9,557 bases of DNA from contig CAZWZG010000120.1 in assembly GCA_964638245.1 (NCBI GenBank), positions 1 through 9,557 on the forward strand, in the 5' to 3' direction. Under the pieces are notes generated by a model that was not told the origin of the DNA, ran no database searches, and saw only the letters and a program-made list of their open reading frames with translations. Shown piece by piece: positions 1-7,230 of the stretch. How positions within the stretch are numbered: the first letter of the stretch is position 1; every line of letters begins with the position of its first letter. Both the position numbers and the translations under genes were made by a program. This stretch comes from CAZWZG01 sp964638245. Lineage in GTDB: Bacteria > Pseudomonadota > Alphaproteobacteria > Rhodobacterales > Rhodobacteraceae.

Positions 1-426
1 GGAAAAGCTGGCGCGGTCGGGCACGGGGAGGCCGTGGACTGGGTGACGCTTGGCTACGAAGAGCGTCTTTTGCGCCGCAAGCGGCTGACCACAGAAAGCG
101 GTGGCAGCGTGATGGTGGATTTGGCGCAGGTAACCGATTTGCGCCCCGGCGTTGTGCTTTTGAGCGAGGCTGGTGGGATCGGGGTGAAGGCCGCTGAAGA
201 AAGCTTGCTTGAAATCACCGGCGATATTCCTAGACTGGCCTGGCACATCGGAAATCGGCACACCCCTTGTGAAATTTGCGCGGATCGTTTGCGGATCGCG
301 CCAGACAAGGTGCTGGCCGATATGGTGCGTCAGTTGGGTGGGAGCGTGACCGAGGTGGTGGCACCATTCCAGCCCGAAGGCGGCGCTTATGGGCACGGGC
401 GGACCATGGGTCATTCCCATGACTGA
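1..426 (+). CDS. ureE: Urease accessory protein UreE (5' partial), nickel metallochaperone
   Basis: UreE is the cytoplasmic dimeric chaperone that brings nickel to the UreD/F/G-urease apoprotein complex. The frame is open from base 1, and residues before the GTG at 34 fit the family N-terminus leading into DWVTLGYEERLLRRKRL. I therefore treat the gene as cut by the window edge rather than starting at 34. 141 residues are visible, close to the usual length of about 150, so only a short N-terminal piece is missing. The family core LAWHIGNRHTPC, with its metal-binding His, is encoded near 236-270. The C-terminus carries a short His-rich tail (GHGRTMGHSHD), fewer histidines than the long tails of some UreE proteins. 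The stop at 424-426 lies inside the start of ureF, an 8-nt overlap. The urease structural genes are presumably upstream, outside the window. Confidence 0.93.
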   Translation, partial: GKAGAVGHGEAVDWVTLGYEERLLRRKRLTTESGGSVMVDLAQVTDLRPGVVLLSEAGGIGVKAAEESLLEITGDIPRLAWHIGNRHTPCEICADRLRIAPDKVLADMVRQLGGSVTEVVAPFQPEGGAYGHGRTMGHSHD

Positions 427-1054
427 CACGGTCGATCTGCTTCGGTTGCAGCAGTGGCTGTCCCCTGCGTTTCCCATAGGCGGTTTTGCCTATTCGCACG
501 GGCTTGAAGCGGCGATTTCGTCGGGTGATGTGACGGATCCGGAGAGCACGCAAGCCTGGGTGCGGGCGATTATCGGGCAGGGGGCCGGTTTTGCGGATTC
601 GGTGCTTTTGATCGCGGCGCGGCGCGGCCATTCGATTTCGGAACTGACCGACATTGCCGCCGCGCTGGCCGCTTCCAAAGAGCGTTGGGATGAGACCCGC
701 GAACTTGGTGCCGCGTTCGTGCGGGTTGCGCGCGAGACCGGCGCAGCCGCCGAGCGCGCCCCTTTGCCGATTGCGGTGGGTCAGGCCGCGCGTGCGCTGG
801 ATCTGAGCGATGACACGGTCGCGGCCAGCTATCTTCAGTCCATGGCAGCAACCCTGATCGGGGCGGCGGTGCGGTTTGTGCCTTTGGGGCAGGCCGAGGG
901 GCAGCGATTGCAAGCCGAGATGGCGCCGCTGTGTGTTGCGACCGCCGAAAGGGCGGCGACAGCAACCTTGGATGACATCTATGGCTTTGTGCCCGCGGCA
1001 GACCTCGCCGCGATGGCCCACGAGACCCAAGAGGTGAGGATTTTCAAGACATGA
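419..1054 (+). CDS. ureF: Urease accessory protein UreF
   Basis: UreF binds UreD(H) and UreG on apo-urease and gates GTP hydrolysis by UreG during nickel insertion. The 211-residue product has the family hallmark LSPAFPIGGFAYSHGLEAA at residues 14-32, an all-helical Ala-rich middle, a YLQSMAATLIGAAVRFVPLGQ segment near 138-158, and the conserved C-terminal RIFKT. I chose the ATG at 419 rather than an in-frame upstream ATG at 389. The 389 start would add ten residues (MGTGGPWVIP) read from inside ureE, whereas MTDTVDLLRLQQWLSP matches the usual UreF start. The gene overlaps ureE by 8 nt and ureG by 4 nt (ATGA), so translation is probably coupled across all three. Confidence 0.93.
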   Translation: MTDTVDLLRLQQWLSPAFPIGGFAYSHGLEAAISSGDVTDPESTQAWVRAIIGQGAGFADSVLLIAARRGHSISELTDIAAALAASKERWDETRELGAAFVRVARETGAAAERAPLPIAVGQAARALDLSDDTVAASYLQSMAATLIGAAVRFVPLGQAEGQRLQAEMAPLCVATAERAATATLDDIYGFVPAADLAAMAHETQEVRIFKT

Positions 1055-1659
1055 GCGGCAACGGACCTTTGCGCGTCGGGATCGGCGGGCCCGTGGGCGC
1101 GGGCAAGACGACCCTGACGGCGGCGCTGTGTCAGGCGATGGGCGAGCGCTACTCAGTCGCGGTGATCACCAATGACATCTACACCCGCGAAGATGCCGAG
1201 TTTCTGATGCGTCAGCAGGTGTTGAGCCAGGATCGCATTCGCGGTGTCGAAACGGGGGGATGCCCGCATACGGCCATTCGCGAGGACGCCTCGATCAATC
1301 TGGCGGCGCTGGAGGATCTGAACCAGTCGTTTGACGATCTGGATGTCGTCTTCATCGAATCCGGGGGCGATAATTTGGCGGCGACGTTCTCGCCCGAACT
1401 CGCCGACCTGACGATCTATTTGATCGATACGGCCGCCGGGCAGGACATCCCGCGCAAAAAGGGCCCCGGGCTGGCACGCTCGGACCTGCTTGTGGTCAAC
1501 AAGATTGACCTTGCGCCCCATGTGGGCGTTGATCGCGTTCTGCTTGAAGCGGACACCAAGGATGCACGCGGTGAGCGCCCCTTCGTGATGGCAGAACTGC
1601 GCGCCGGCGTCGGTGTCCCCGAGGTTGTTGCGTTTCTGGAGCGCGAAGGCGGGCTTTAA
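1051..1659 (+). CDS. ureG: Urease accessory GTPase UreG
   Basis: UreG is the SIMIBI-class GTPase that hands nickel to urease on GTP hydrolysis. The 202-residue product is of normal length and has every expected motif: Walker A GPVGAGKT (13-20), the nickel-binding CPH (71-73) within GVETGGCPHTAIRED, ESGGDN (103-108) and the guanine-specificity NKID (150-153). It starts with an ATGA overlap on ureF. Its TAA (1657-1659) overlaps the stop codon of the convergent gene, so there is no intergenic room for a terminator. A small GCGGG/CCCGC hairpin (1649-1664) spans the stops but is not followed by a T-tract. There is no His-rich N-terminal extension, so nickel storage would fall to UreE. Confidence 0.96.
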   Translation: MSGNGPLRVGIGGPVGAGKTTLTAALCQAMGERYSVAVITNDIYTREDAEFLMRQQVLSQDRIRGVETGGCPHTAIREDASINLAALEDLNQSFDDLDVVFIESGGDNLAATFSPELADLTIYLIDTAAGQDIPRKKGPGLARSDLLVVNKIDLAPHVGVDRVLLEADTKDARGERPFVMAELRAGVGVPEVVAFLEREGGL

Positions 1660-2603
1660 CCCGCGTCCGGGATCCGGCGCATGGCAATGCGCTCGGCTTC
1701 CATATCCTCTTCGGCTTGCGCAAGGATCGCGCGGAAACGCGGGATCGGGTATTCCTTCAGCACCGCCCGGCAGAGCATGGCTGTCAGCCACGGACGCTCG
1801 GTCCGTTGAACCCGTGCGAGCAGCCCGCGCAGATAAGGGATATGATGGCGCCGCACCCGAAGCGCGGACCAGAATGTGCTGGCATCCAGCGTGTCGGTTG
1901 CCGCAGCATCCAGGGCCGCCTCAAGAATGCCAAGCGCCCTGAAATCCGCGTCGATCGAGCCGCTCCGGCCCCGCCGATAGCGGATTTTCTCGATATGAGA
2001 GCTATGGAACAGCGACGCGTGCATCGCGTCCATCAATTCGGTCGGGTCATAGATGACATAGACCGCGCCTGCCGCCTCGATCATGTCGGGGGCGTAGGAA
2101 AACCGCGTGCTCAGGTTCGCGCGACGCGTCTCAGGAAAGCGCTGATCCCATTCGGTCCGGGCGGGATCGAGCGAGGCCTGCGGTGAAATCAACAAGACAG
2201 TCGCACCGGGGGCAGCAACAGAGAAGACAGCGGCGGCATAGGCGCAGGTGCCTGCACCGTAGAAGATGACCTTCTCGAATTCGTCGAAGAACCCGTCATC
2301 AATGGCGCGATCAAGAAAGTCGAAAACATGGGCATCGCGGAACCAGCTTTCGCGGGTTGCGATCAATGACAGATGCGACCACCCCTTGTCGTCGGCCAGA
2401 TCAAAGCCGAGCGGCAGGCCGCTGTCGCCAAAGGCGCGCACGGCCGACATGACCTCGAAGCTCACAAAAAGTACATCGCTTTCGGCGTCGACAAAAACCG
2501 CAATGTGGTCGTCGCCCAGCGGCGAGAAATAGCCGCGTTCTTCCGCAATATCTTCAACTTCTGCGAGCCATTCCGCATCGGACAAACCCTCCGACAGCGT
2601 CAC
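1656..2603 (-). CDS. Conserved protein resembling an alpha/beta hydrolase without the nucleophile
   Basis: Function unknown. With a GTG start at 2603 the product has 315 residues. KVIFYGAGTCAYAAAVFS (111-128) followed by LLISPQASLDP (137-147) has the layout of the nucleophile elbow and next strand of alpha/beta hydrolases of the G-x-S-M-G-G-Y-A-A type, but Gly118 stands where the serine would be. Later, DPTELMDAMHASLF (186-199) could hold the Asp/His part. I recall Rhodobacteraceae relatives labelled 'phosphoadenosine phosphosulfate reductase', but I see no motif supporting that. There is no signal peptide or clear membrane segment. The open frame extends to a TTG at 2681, but that TTG lies inside the candidate -35 box. 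The GTG at 2603 has GGAAAA just upstream and gives the N-terminus I expect for the family. The C-terminal region (from about 250) is rich in Arg. The stop overlaps that of convergent ureG. Confidence 0.72.
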   Translation of the reverse strand: MTLSEGLSDAEWLAEVEDIAEERGYFSPLGDDHIAVFVDAESDVLFVSFEVMSAVRAFGDSGLPLGFDLADDKGWSHLSLIATRESWFRDAHVFDFLDRAIDDGFFDEFEKVIFYGAGTCAYAAAVFSVAAPGATVLLISPQASLDPARTEWDQRFPETRRANLSTRFSYAPDMIEAAGAVYVIYDPTELMDAMHASLFHSSHIEKIRYRRGRSGSIDADFRALGILEAALDAAATDTLDASTFWSALRVRRHHIPYLRGLLARVQRTERPWLTAMLCRAVLKEYPIPRFRAILAQAEEDMEAERIAMRRIPDAG

Positions 2604-2652
2604 GCGCTTTTCCAAAACGAATGCCCCCAAAACAGCACCAATACACGCGCGG

Positions 2653-2681
2653 ACAATACGTCGGTCGAGGTAGCTTTGCAA
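2653..2681 (-). promoter_or_regulatory. Candidate sigma70-type promoter with palindrome at the -35 box
   Basis: On the minus strand TTGCAA (2681-2676) and TATTGT (2658-2653) are separated by 17 nt, each matching 4 of 6 consensus bases. This lies about 50 nt upstream of the GTG start at 2603. The -35 box is the centre of a perfect 10-bp palindrome, CTTTGCAAAG (2674-2683), which could be an operator. This is a by-eye prediction. The 161-nt spacer (2604-2764) holds nothing else convincing. Confidence 0.4.
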
Positions 2682-2764
2682 AGAAACAACGTGATGGAAA
2701 AGGATTGTTTCTGGCAGCGCGCCAGTTGTTTTGCAGCGGTTTTATCGTTCCTGAACGGCGCGTT

Positions 2765-3451
2765 TTACCAGTCGCGGCGGAAGCAGATCACCTTGCCTTC
2801 GCTTCCGCGGTGGAAATAGGTCAGGCCCGCGTTGTGGCAGGCATCAAAGATCGTGCGGATCCCTTTGGGGCCGATCCATTGGGGATGCGTTTCCACGATG
2901 ACAAGGCGTATTTCGCTCAGGTCGGCGACCTTGAAAACATCGACCTCGGCGCCTTCGATGTCCGAAATCAGGACCGTAGGGGTCGCCTCAGCTATCAGAT
3001 CATTGATTGGCACGGCCGGGACGGAAATGGTTTCTGCCACGGGGGCGGCATCGGCGGTCAGGGATGCGGCAATGAAATCGTCGCGCAGATGGAACTCTAG
3101 GTCGGGGCCGGCCTTTGGGGTTACCGCGCCGTGATGGACGGTGGACGCGATGTCGTTGAGCTCGTGAACCCTTCGGATGAAGTCCGCCAATCTAGGATTG
3201 GCTTCAACGACCGTAAGGCCGCCGCCGTTGAGGCGCTTGCCGGCAAAACCAGAGATCGCTCCGATACCGCCGCCCAGCTCGAGAACCCGGTCGTCGGGTT
3301 TCAGGAGCCGCTTGAGAGCAGCGAGTTCCTTGGCCTCGTACAGGCCGCGGCGCAGGCGGCGCATCATGCGGGGGGAGAGGACATCTTCGTCCTTGGGCAT
3401 GATCAGACCTTCGGCGGTCTTGAAGGTCTCGGCGTTCATGTCTTTGGGCAT
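2765..3451 (-). CDS. FkbM-family SAM-dependent methyltransferase
   Basis: Probable O-methyltransferase of the FkbM type, a family often found in glycan and polyketide gene clusters. The 228-residue product has SAM-binding motif I, VLELGGGIGAISGFAG (56-71), the motif II acidic end VVEANP (81-86), and the FkbM signature ISDIEGAEVDVF (162-173), followed by the IVETHP strand (185-190). The start is set at 3451: the upstream gene's TGA (3455-3453) is followed by one base and then this ATG, and AGGAAA lies a suitable distance upstream inside the preceding gene. The open frame continues ten codons further (to 3481), but only by running into that gene. It is the last gene of the four-gene operon. By context it likely methylates a sugar of the glycan made by the upstream glycosyltransferases, but the acceptor is not visible in the sequence. 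Confidence 0.85.
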   Translation of the reverse strand: MPKDMNAETFKTAEGLIMPKDEDVLSPRMMRRLRRGLYEAKELAALKRLLKPDDRVLELGGGIGAISGFAGKRLNGGGLTVVEANPRLADFIRRVHELNDIASTVHHGAVTPKAGPDLEFHLRDDFIAASLTADAAPVAETISVPAVPINDLIAEATPTVLISDIEGAEVDVFKVADLSEIRLVIVETHPQWIGPKGIRTIFDACHNAGLTYFHRGSEGKVICFRRDW

Positions 3452-3452
3452 G

Positions 3453-5768
3453 TCAGGTTTCCTGATCAAGCGCCAGCGCATAGGCGGCGCGTTCCAAGGC
3501 GGTGAGTTTCAGGCTTGTCGCGCTGTCGAAAAGCGCGGCAAAGCCGGGTTCGGATTTAAGGGCTTCGGCCTTGGCCCGGTGCCAGGCGAGGCCGTCGTCA
3601 TGCAGGCGTTGCAATTCGTCGTCGGCCAAAAGCGTGTTCATCTCGGTCTGGAGACGCGGCAGGTTGCGCTGGATCGAGCGATCCTCGCAATCCGACCAGT
3701 CCATCCGGATCCAGTAGTTCAGCCCGATCGAGCGATCCACATGCAGCGCGCGGCCCCTTTGCCGCTTGACCAGAAAGCTTTCAGCAGAGCGCAGCGCGTA
3801 GTGGTTCAGTTGCACGAGGTCATACCCGATCGAGCGCATCTCCGAGCGCCAGCCGCGATCTTTGATTGGATCGTCAATGGGTTGGCCCGAGCCGTTCACC
3901 CAACTGACCGCATCCCGCTTGGCCTCGACCAGTTTGTTGGGGCGATGGCAGGAGAGCTTTTGATACGCCCCGATATTCTTCATCAGTGTCTTGAACCCCC
4001 ATGCCGTGTGAGGTTTGGGCACAAACCTTGGGGCAGCGGTGGTGAATTGTTCGATCACGGGCGCGTCGGAAATGCCGATCACGCCGTTGTGGCCGAACAG
4101 ACGCCAAGTCATGGCAATGTTGGTAGCGCCTTGAGTGGCCTCGAACAGGGCATCGAGCGTGCCATTGCCGGTCTGGATATTGATGAATTCGTCCACGTCG
4201 ATATGGGCGATCCATGTGGCGCGTTGGACCAGCGGTTCTTTCAAGGACTGGTTCAGCGCGTGCTGCTGGGGTGATTTTCCGCGCCAGTTGTCGTTCTTGC
4301 GATGCTCTAGCACGCCCATGGCCGCAAGCCGGTCCAGTATGGCGCCGGTGCCGTCTTCGGAGTTGTTGGAGTAGATGATGAAGTTATCAAACCCGATGGC
4401 GCGGTGATAAGCGACCCATTCAACGATGTAGGGGGCTTCGTTCTTCATGCAGCCCACGATGATGCGACCCGATGTGCCGGGCGCGGGTTTGCGGGTCGGG
4501 GCGGGCTCGAAAGCGGGCTTGTCGGTGATGCGTTGGCCGATACGGTCGTGGGGGGCAAAGCGTGAACGTTTTAGCCGGTCGAAATGGAGGATTGCGGCGT
4601 CCGACATCACGGCTTTGGCGGCCTCGGTCAGTTCGGTTTTGCGTCCGGCCTCGGCGGCCAAGGCCTCTCTCTTGGCGGCCTCGGTGACGCGTTCGATCCG
4701 GGGCATGAAGGCGGCCATGTATTGGCTGGCGCGAAAGCCCTGGGTCAGGGTTGGGGGCGTCCACGCGTCGGTCTTGCGCGGCTTTTTGAGTACCGTGGCA
4801 AGGTCGGGGAAGCGTTTCTTGAGCGCGGTATGGGATTTGGCAAAGCGATCGCTGATGGCGTGAAGCGCGCCCGGGGCGATTGGCGTTCCCGGCGTTTCGA
4901 TCTGGGTCATCACGGTTTTGCGCAACTGTGGCGGCACAACGCGCCGCGTCGCGATGGCCTTGGACAAGAGCATGTTCATCTCGCGCATCCGCTCCAGGGT
5001 TTCGTCCGAGCGAGGCGGAGCGGGCTCTTTGTCGGGTAGGGCGCCGATGGCTTTTTTGAGACCCAGCGCCTTGGCGAGCGGTTTGCGTCCGGCATCCTTG
5101 TCCCACGCCTCGGGCGCATTGGGCAGAAGCGTCAGGCTGCCTTCGCCAAGAACACGCTCCCACCGCGCGACAAGACCGGCAAGGTCAAGGCTAAGCGGGG
5201 GAATGTTGTGGCTGGCGAACAGACCGCGCGTGATATCCCGCGGGTTCGGCGCATGGGTGGCATAGATATCCTCCCAATCGCCTTCCGGGAGTGCGAGGTC
5301 ATGCGACAAAGGCTGGACCCGCCCTTCGCCGATCTGCACCTCATAGCGTGATGCCAAATGCTGCGCCGGGCCTTCGACGATGGCCATCGCTTTGATATCA
5401 TTTGATAAGGGCGCAAGGATCGCCACAAGACGCTCGACCTCGCGGGTCGTGAGATCGGCCAGTTGGATGGCGGACAGGATGACGACGTCGGGCGTCTCGT
5501 CAGCGATTTCCTTGGTGAGACGGTCGATCACTTCCTGACGGAGGCGATCCTGCTGGCGCGGGTCAGCAAAGCCGCGTTGCCAGCGGAGGGGCTCGGGACG
5601 TTCAGGGTCGGTGACAGCCATGAAAAGGCGCGTGTGGTTGGAGCCACCGGGGCTGCGCGGAAACAGCACGCCGTCTTTCAGGAGCCGCGCGCGTTTGGCA
5701 TCGAGCGCCGCCTGAAGCCGCGCATCCCCGCAGCCCGCCAGACCGATATGAAGGCGGATGGCCGTCAT
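3453..5768 (-). CDS. Two-part protein: degenerate sulfotransferase-like domain plus family-2-like glycosyltransferase
   Basis: A 771-residue cytoplasmic-looking protein. The C-terminal half (about 435-700) is a GT-A glycosyltransferase of the kind labelled 'glycosyltransferase family 2' in Rhodobacteraceae: IVGCMKNEAPYIVEWVAYHR (436-455), YSNNSEDGT (466-474), the DxD motif in DVDEF (524-528), and NHYALRSAESFLVK (655-668). The N-terminal part (about 1-325) keeps the layout of bacterial P-loop sulfotransferases: LHIGL (6-10), KDGVLFPRSPGGSNH (31-45), VVILSA (95-100), QHLASRYEVQIGEG (136-149) and RFAKSHTALKKRFPDL (308-323). However, the PAPS-binding K-[ST]-G-T-T loop is replaced by AGCGDA (11-16), and the Arg expected before the 3'-phosphate Ser is absent (VEGPAQ). 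A Lys/Arg/Ala-rich linker (about 326-434) joins the halves. The start at 5768 overlaps the sulfotransferase stop (ATGA). The FkbM gene follows after one base. Confidence 0.85.
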   Translation of the reverse strand: MTAIRLHIGLAGCGDARLQAALDAKRARLLKDGVLFPRSPGGSNHTRLFMAVTDPERPEPLRWQRGFADPRQQDRLRQEVIDRLTKEIADETPDVVILSAIQLADLTTREVERLVAILAPLSNDIKAMAIVEGPAQHLASRYEVQIGEGRVQPLSHDLALPEGDWEDIYATHAPNPRDITRGLFASHNIPPLSLDLAGLVARWERVLGEGSLTLLPNAPEAWDKDAGRKPLAKALGLKKAIGALPDKEPAPPRSDETLERMREMNMLLSKAIATRRVVPPQLRKTVMTQIETPGTPIAPGALHAISDRFAKSHTALKKRFPDLATVLKKPRKTDAWTPPTLTQGFRASQYMAAFMPRIERVTEAAKREALAAEAGRKTELTEAAKAVMSDAAILHFDRLKRSRFAPHDRIGQRITDKPAFEPAPTRKPAPGTSGRIIVGCMKNEAPYIVEWVAYHRAIGFDNFIIYSNNSEDGTGAILDRLAAMGVLEHRKNDNWRGKSPQQHALNQSLKEPLVQRATWIAHIDVDEFINIQTGNGTLDALFEATQGATNIAMTWRLFGHNGVIGISDAPVIEQFTTAAPRFVPKPHTAWGFKTLMKNIGAYQKLSCHRPNKLVEAKRDAVSWVNGSGQPIDDPIKDRGWRSEMRSIGYDLVQLNHYALRSAESFLVKRQRGRALHVDRSIGLNYWIRMDWSDCEDRSIQRNLPRLQTEMNTLLADDELQRLHDDGLAWHRAKAEALKSEPGFAALFDSATSLKLTALERAAYALALDQET

Positions 5769-6182
5769 TCGGCGGCTGTCTTTCCGGCATTGGCCACGCC
5801 CCACCAAGGCAGGGGGCGTTCGATGAAAGTCTCGATAGCGTCTTTTGCACCGTCTTGGGTCACGTCGACAGACAGATAAACGTTTGAGCCCGCGAAAATG
5901 TGGTCCACGAAAGCGTAGTGGCCTTCGATCCAGCGGATCTTCTGGTCATGTGCCTTGCCATAGCCTTCGGGCAATCCGGGGACCGAAGATTGAGGTAGGC
6001 GGCGGCGNNNNNNNNNNNNNNNNNNNNNNNNNNNNNNNNNNNNNNNNNNNNNNNNNNNNNNNNNNNNNNNNNNNNNNNNNNNNNNNNNNNNNNNNNNNNN
6101 NNNNNNNGAACCCGGCCTCGCCAAGGGCCTGTCCCAGCGTGGTCGTTCCAGATTTCGGAAGGCCAAGGTTGATCAGCTTCAT
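5765..6182 (-). CDS. Sulfotransferase family protein, interrupted by an assembly gap
   Basis: Probable PAPS-dependent sulfotransferase. The first 25 residues (6182 down to 6108) read MKLINLGLPKSGTTTLGQAL and so on, with the PAPS 5'-phosphosulfate loop PKSGTTT intact. After the 100 N, the last 80 residues (6007 down to 5765) read ...PGLPEGYGKAHDQKIRWIEGH... and end FIERPLPWWGVANAGKTAAE, typical of short Rhodobacteraceae sulfotransferases of about 200 residues. The two ends are in different frames if the gap is taken literally as 100 nt (418 nt in total, not a multiple of three). The N run is a placeholder, so this is not evidence of a frameshift. From the family length I infer about 300 nt are really missing. 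The start overlaps the upstream glycosyltransferase stop (ATGA, 6182-6179), and the stop overlaps the downstream start (ATGA, 5768-5765). Confidence 0.85.
6008..6107. other. Assembly gap (100 N)
   Basis: Exactly 100 undetermined bases, the usual placeholder for a scaffold gap of unknown length. It removes the middle of the sulfotransferase gene, including the region expected to hold the 3'-phosphate-binding Arg/Ser motif. Confidence 0.98.
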
Positions 6183-7201
6183 CCCAGCATCTCCAACACG
6201 GCTTCCTCGGCCTCGCTGGTTTGCGGCGCTTCCTTCAAGGCATTGGCAAGGTCGCGATATGCGGGGTCCTTCAGGAGCTCGGCGATTTTGGCGCGATGGG
6301 CGGTTACGGCGGCGTCGTGAGCCTCTGCAACGCCGGGAAGCATTTTCAGGCGTGCCATCTCGGCCAGAAGCGGTTTTTGGTGCTTGAGCATCGCGATGTC
6401 CTCGACGGCGTTATCATTGCGCTCGCGCCAATAAGCGACGTCAAAGGCGCGATTGGAGCGGTTCACATCGCCCCGGTCGCATTTGACCAGATAGCTTTCG
6501 AGCGATCGCAGCGCGTAGTGGTGAAGCGTTGCGTGCGCGCGGGCGCCACGGGCCGGAAACCGGCGGATGCGTCGCTTGTTGGCGGCATCGTGAAAATCGT
6601 CCGGGACCTGACGGCCCGATCCGTCGGTCCACGGGATTTTCCCGGCGTGGTTGGCCTTGGCGAAGGGACGATGCGCGCCGAAGTAGCGCAATGGAAAACC
6701 AATTGAAACCAGCGACTTGACCTCAATTGCCAGCTCCGCACCCCAAATGTCGGGGTTATGGGCGGACGTGAATTGCGCGGTCACGGGGCGGTCCTCAAAA
6801 GCGTCGACACCGCCATTCGCAAAGAAGTGGAAATTCAGCGAGATCGCCTTGGGCGTGCCGCAAGCCGCGATGAGATCCGCGAAAGTCCCTTCGCCGACAT
6901 GGATCAAGGGGAATTCATCGACATCTGCGACCCAGACCCAATCCGCCTGTGCGAGGCAAGGCTGGCGCGCGGCGTCTTTCAGCGCCTCCATCTGATAGTT
7001 CCGGCCCTCGGCGGGGTTGGGCAGATGGGTGAGCCAGCCGGTTTCGGACAGCCGATCAAGCAGCGTGTCCGTGCCATCCGTGCAGTCATTGGAATAGAAC
7101 AGAAAGTGGGTGACACCGCGCAAACGATGCCAGGCTATCCATTCCAAAAGGAACGGACCCTCGTTCTTGACGCATGTGACCGCCGTGATCTGTTGGCTCA
7201 T
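6179..7201 (-). CDS. Family-2-like glycosyltransferase
   Basis: Transfers a sugar from an activated donor, probably to a surface or exported glycan; donor and acceptor cannot be told. The 340-residue protein begins with the nucleotide-sugar-binding strand ITAVTCVKNEGPFLLEWIAWH (5-25), then YSNDCTDGTDTLLDRL (36-51), the DxD metal motif in DVDEF (93-97), and the motif HHYALRSLESYLVK (227-240) shared with the paralogue at 3453-5768. There is no signal peptide or membrane segment, so it is cytoplasmic or peripheral. ATG 7201 has AGAGG close upstream. It is the first gene of the operon and overlaps the sulfotransferase start by 4 nt. The operon promoter should lie in the 126-nt divergent region 7202-7327, where I could not pick a convincing -35/-10 pair. 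The C-terminal 60 residues are helical and Ala/Glu/Lys-rich. Confidence 0.87.
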   Translation of the reverse strand: MSQQITAVTCVKNEGPFLLEWIAWHRLRGVTHFLFYSNDCTDGTDTLLDRLSETGWLTHLPNPAEGRNYQMEALKDAARQPCLAQADWVWVADVDEFPLIHVGEGTFADLIAACGTPKAISLNFHFFANGGVDAFEDRPVTAQFTSAHNPDIWGAELAIEVKSLVSIGFPLRYFGAHRPFAKANHAGKIPWTDGSGRQVPDDFHDAANKRRIRRFPARGARAHATLHHYALRSLESYLVKCDRGDVNRSNRAFDVAYWRERNDNAVEDIAMLKHQKPLLAEMARLKMLPGVAEAHDAAVTAHRAKIAELLKDPAYRDLANALKEAPQTSEAEEAVLEMLG

Positions 7202-7230
7202 CGCCTCTGCTCGCTCCGCCGGGGCTTCTT

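Noticed and set aside
230..1030. 266-codon minus-strand open frame opposite ureE/ureF
   Set aside because: It lies opposite confidently identified ureE and ureF and has an Arg/Gly/His-rich composition typical of an antisense shadow in GC-rich DNA.
2604..2681. N-terminal extension of the gene at 1656-2603 to a TTG at 2681
   Set aside because: TTG is a weak start, the extension overlaps the candidate promoter, and GTG 2603 has GGAAAA in front and the expected N-terminus.
2711..2725. CTGGC-AGCGC-GCCAG hairpin after the FkbM gene as a terminator
   Set aside because: The stem is only 5 bp, and on the minus strand it is followed by AAACAATCC, not a T-tract.
3790..3804. 15-bp identical segment also found at 6507-6521, possible mobile repeat
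   Set aside because: Both copies encode the conserved HYALRS motif of the two paralogous glycosyltransferases, so shared coding explains it.
3177..4274. 365-codon plus-strand open frame opposite the methyltransferase and large glycosyltransferase
   Set aside because: It is antisense to two genes with clear motifs and has no recognisable domain of its own.
5765..6166. Continuous frame crossing the N run with N-terminus MAFRNLERPRWDRPL
   Set aside because: The N-terminus is an out-of-frame reading of the sulfotransferase start; the real start is ATG 6182 with PKSGTTT. Continuity depends on an arbitrary gap length.
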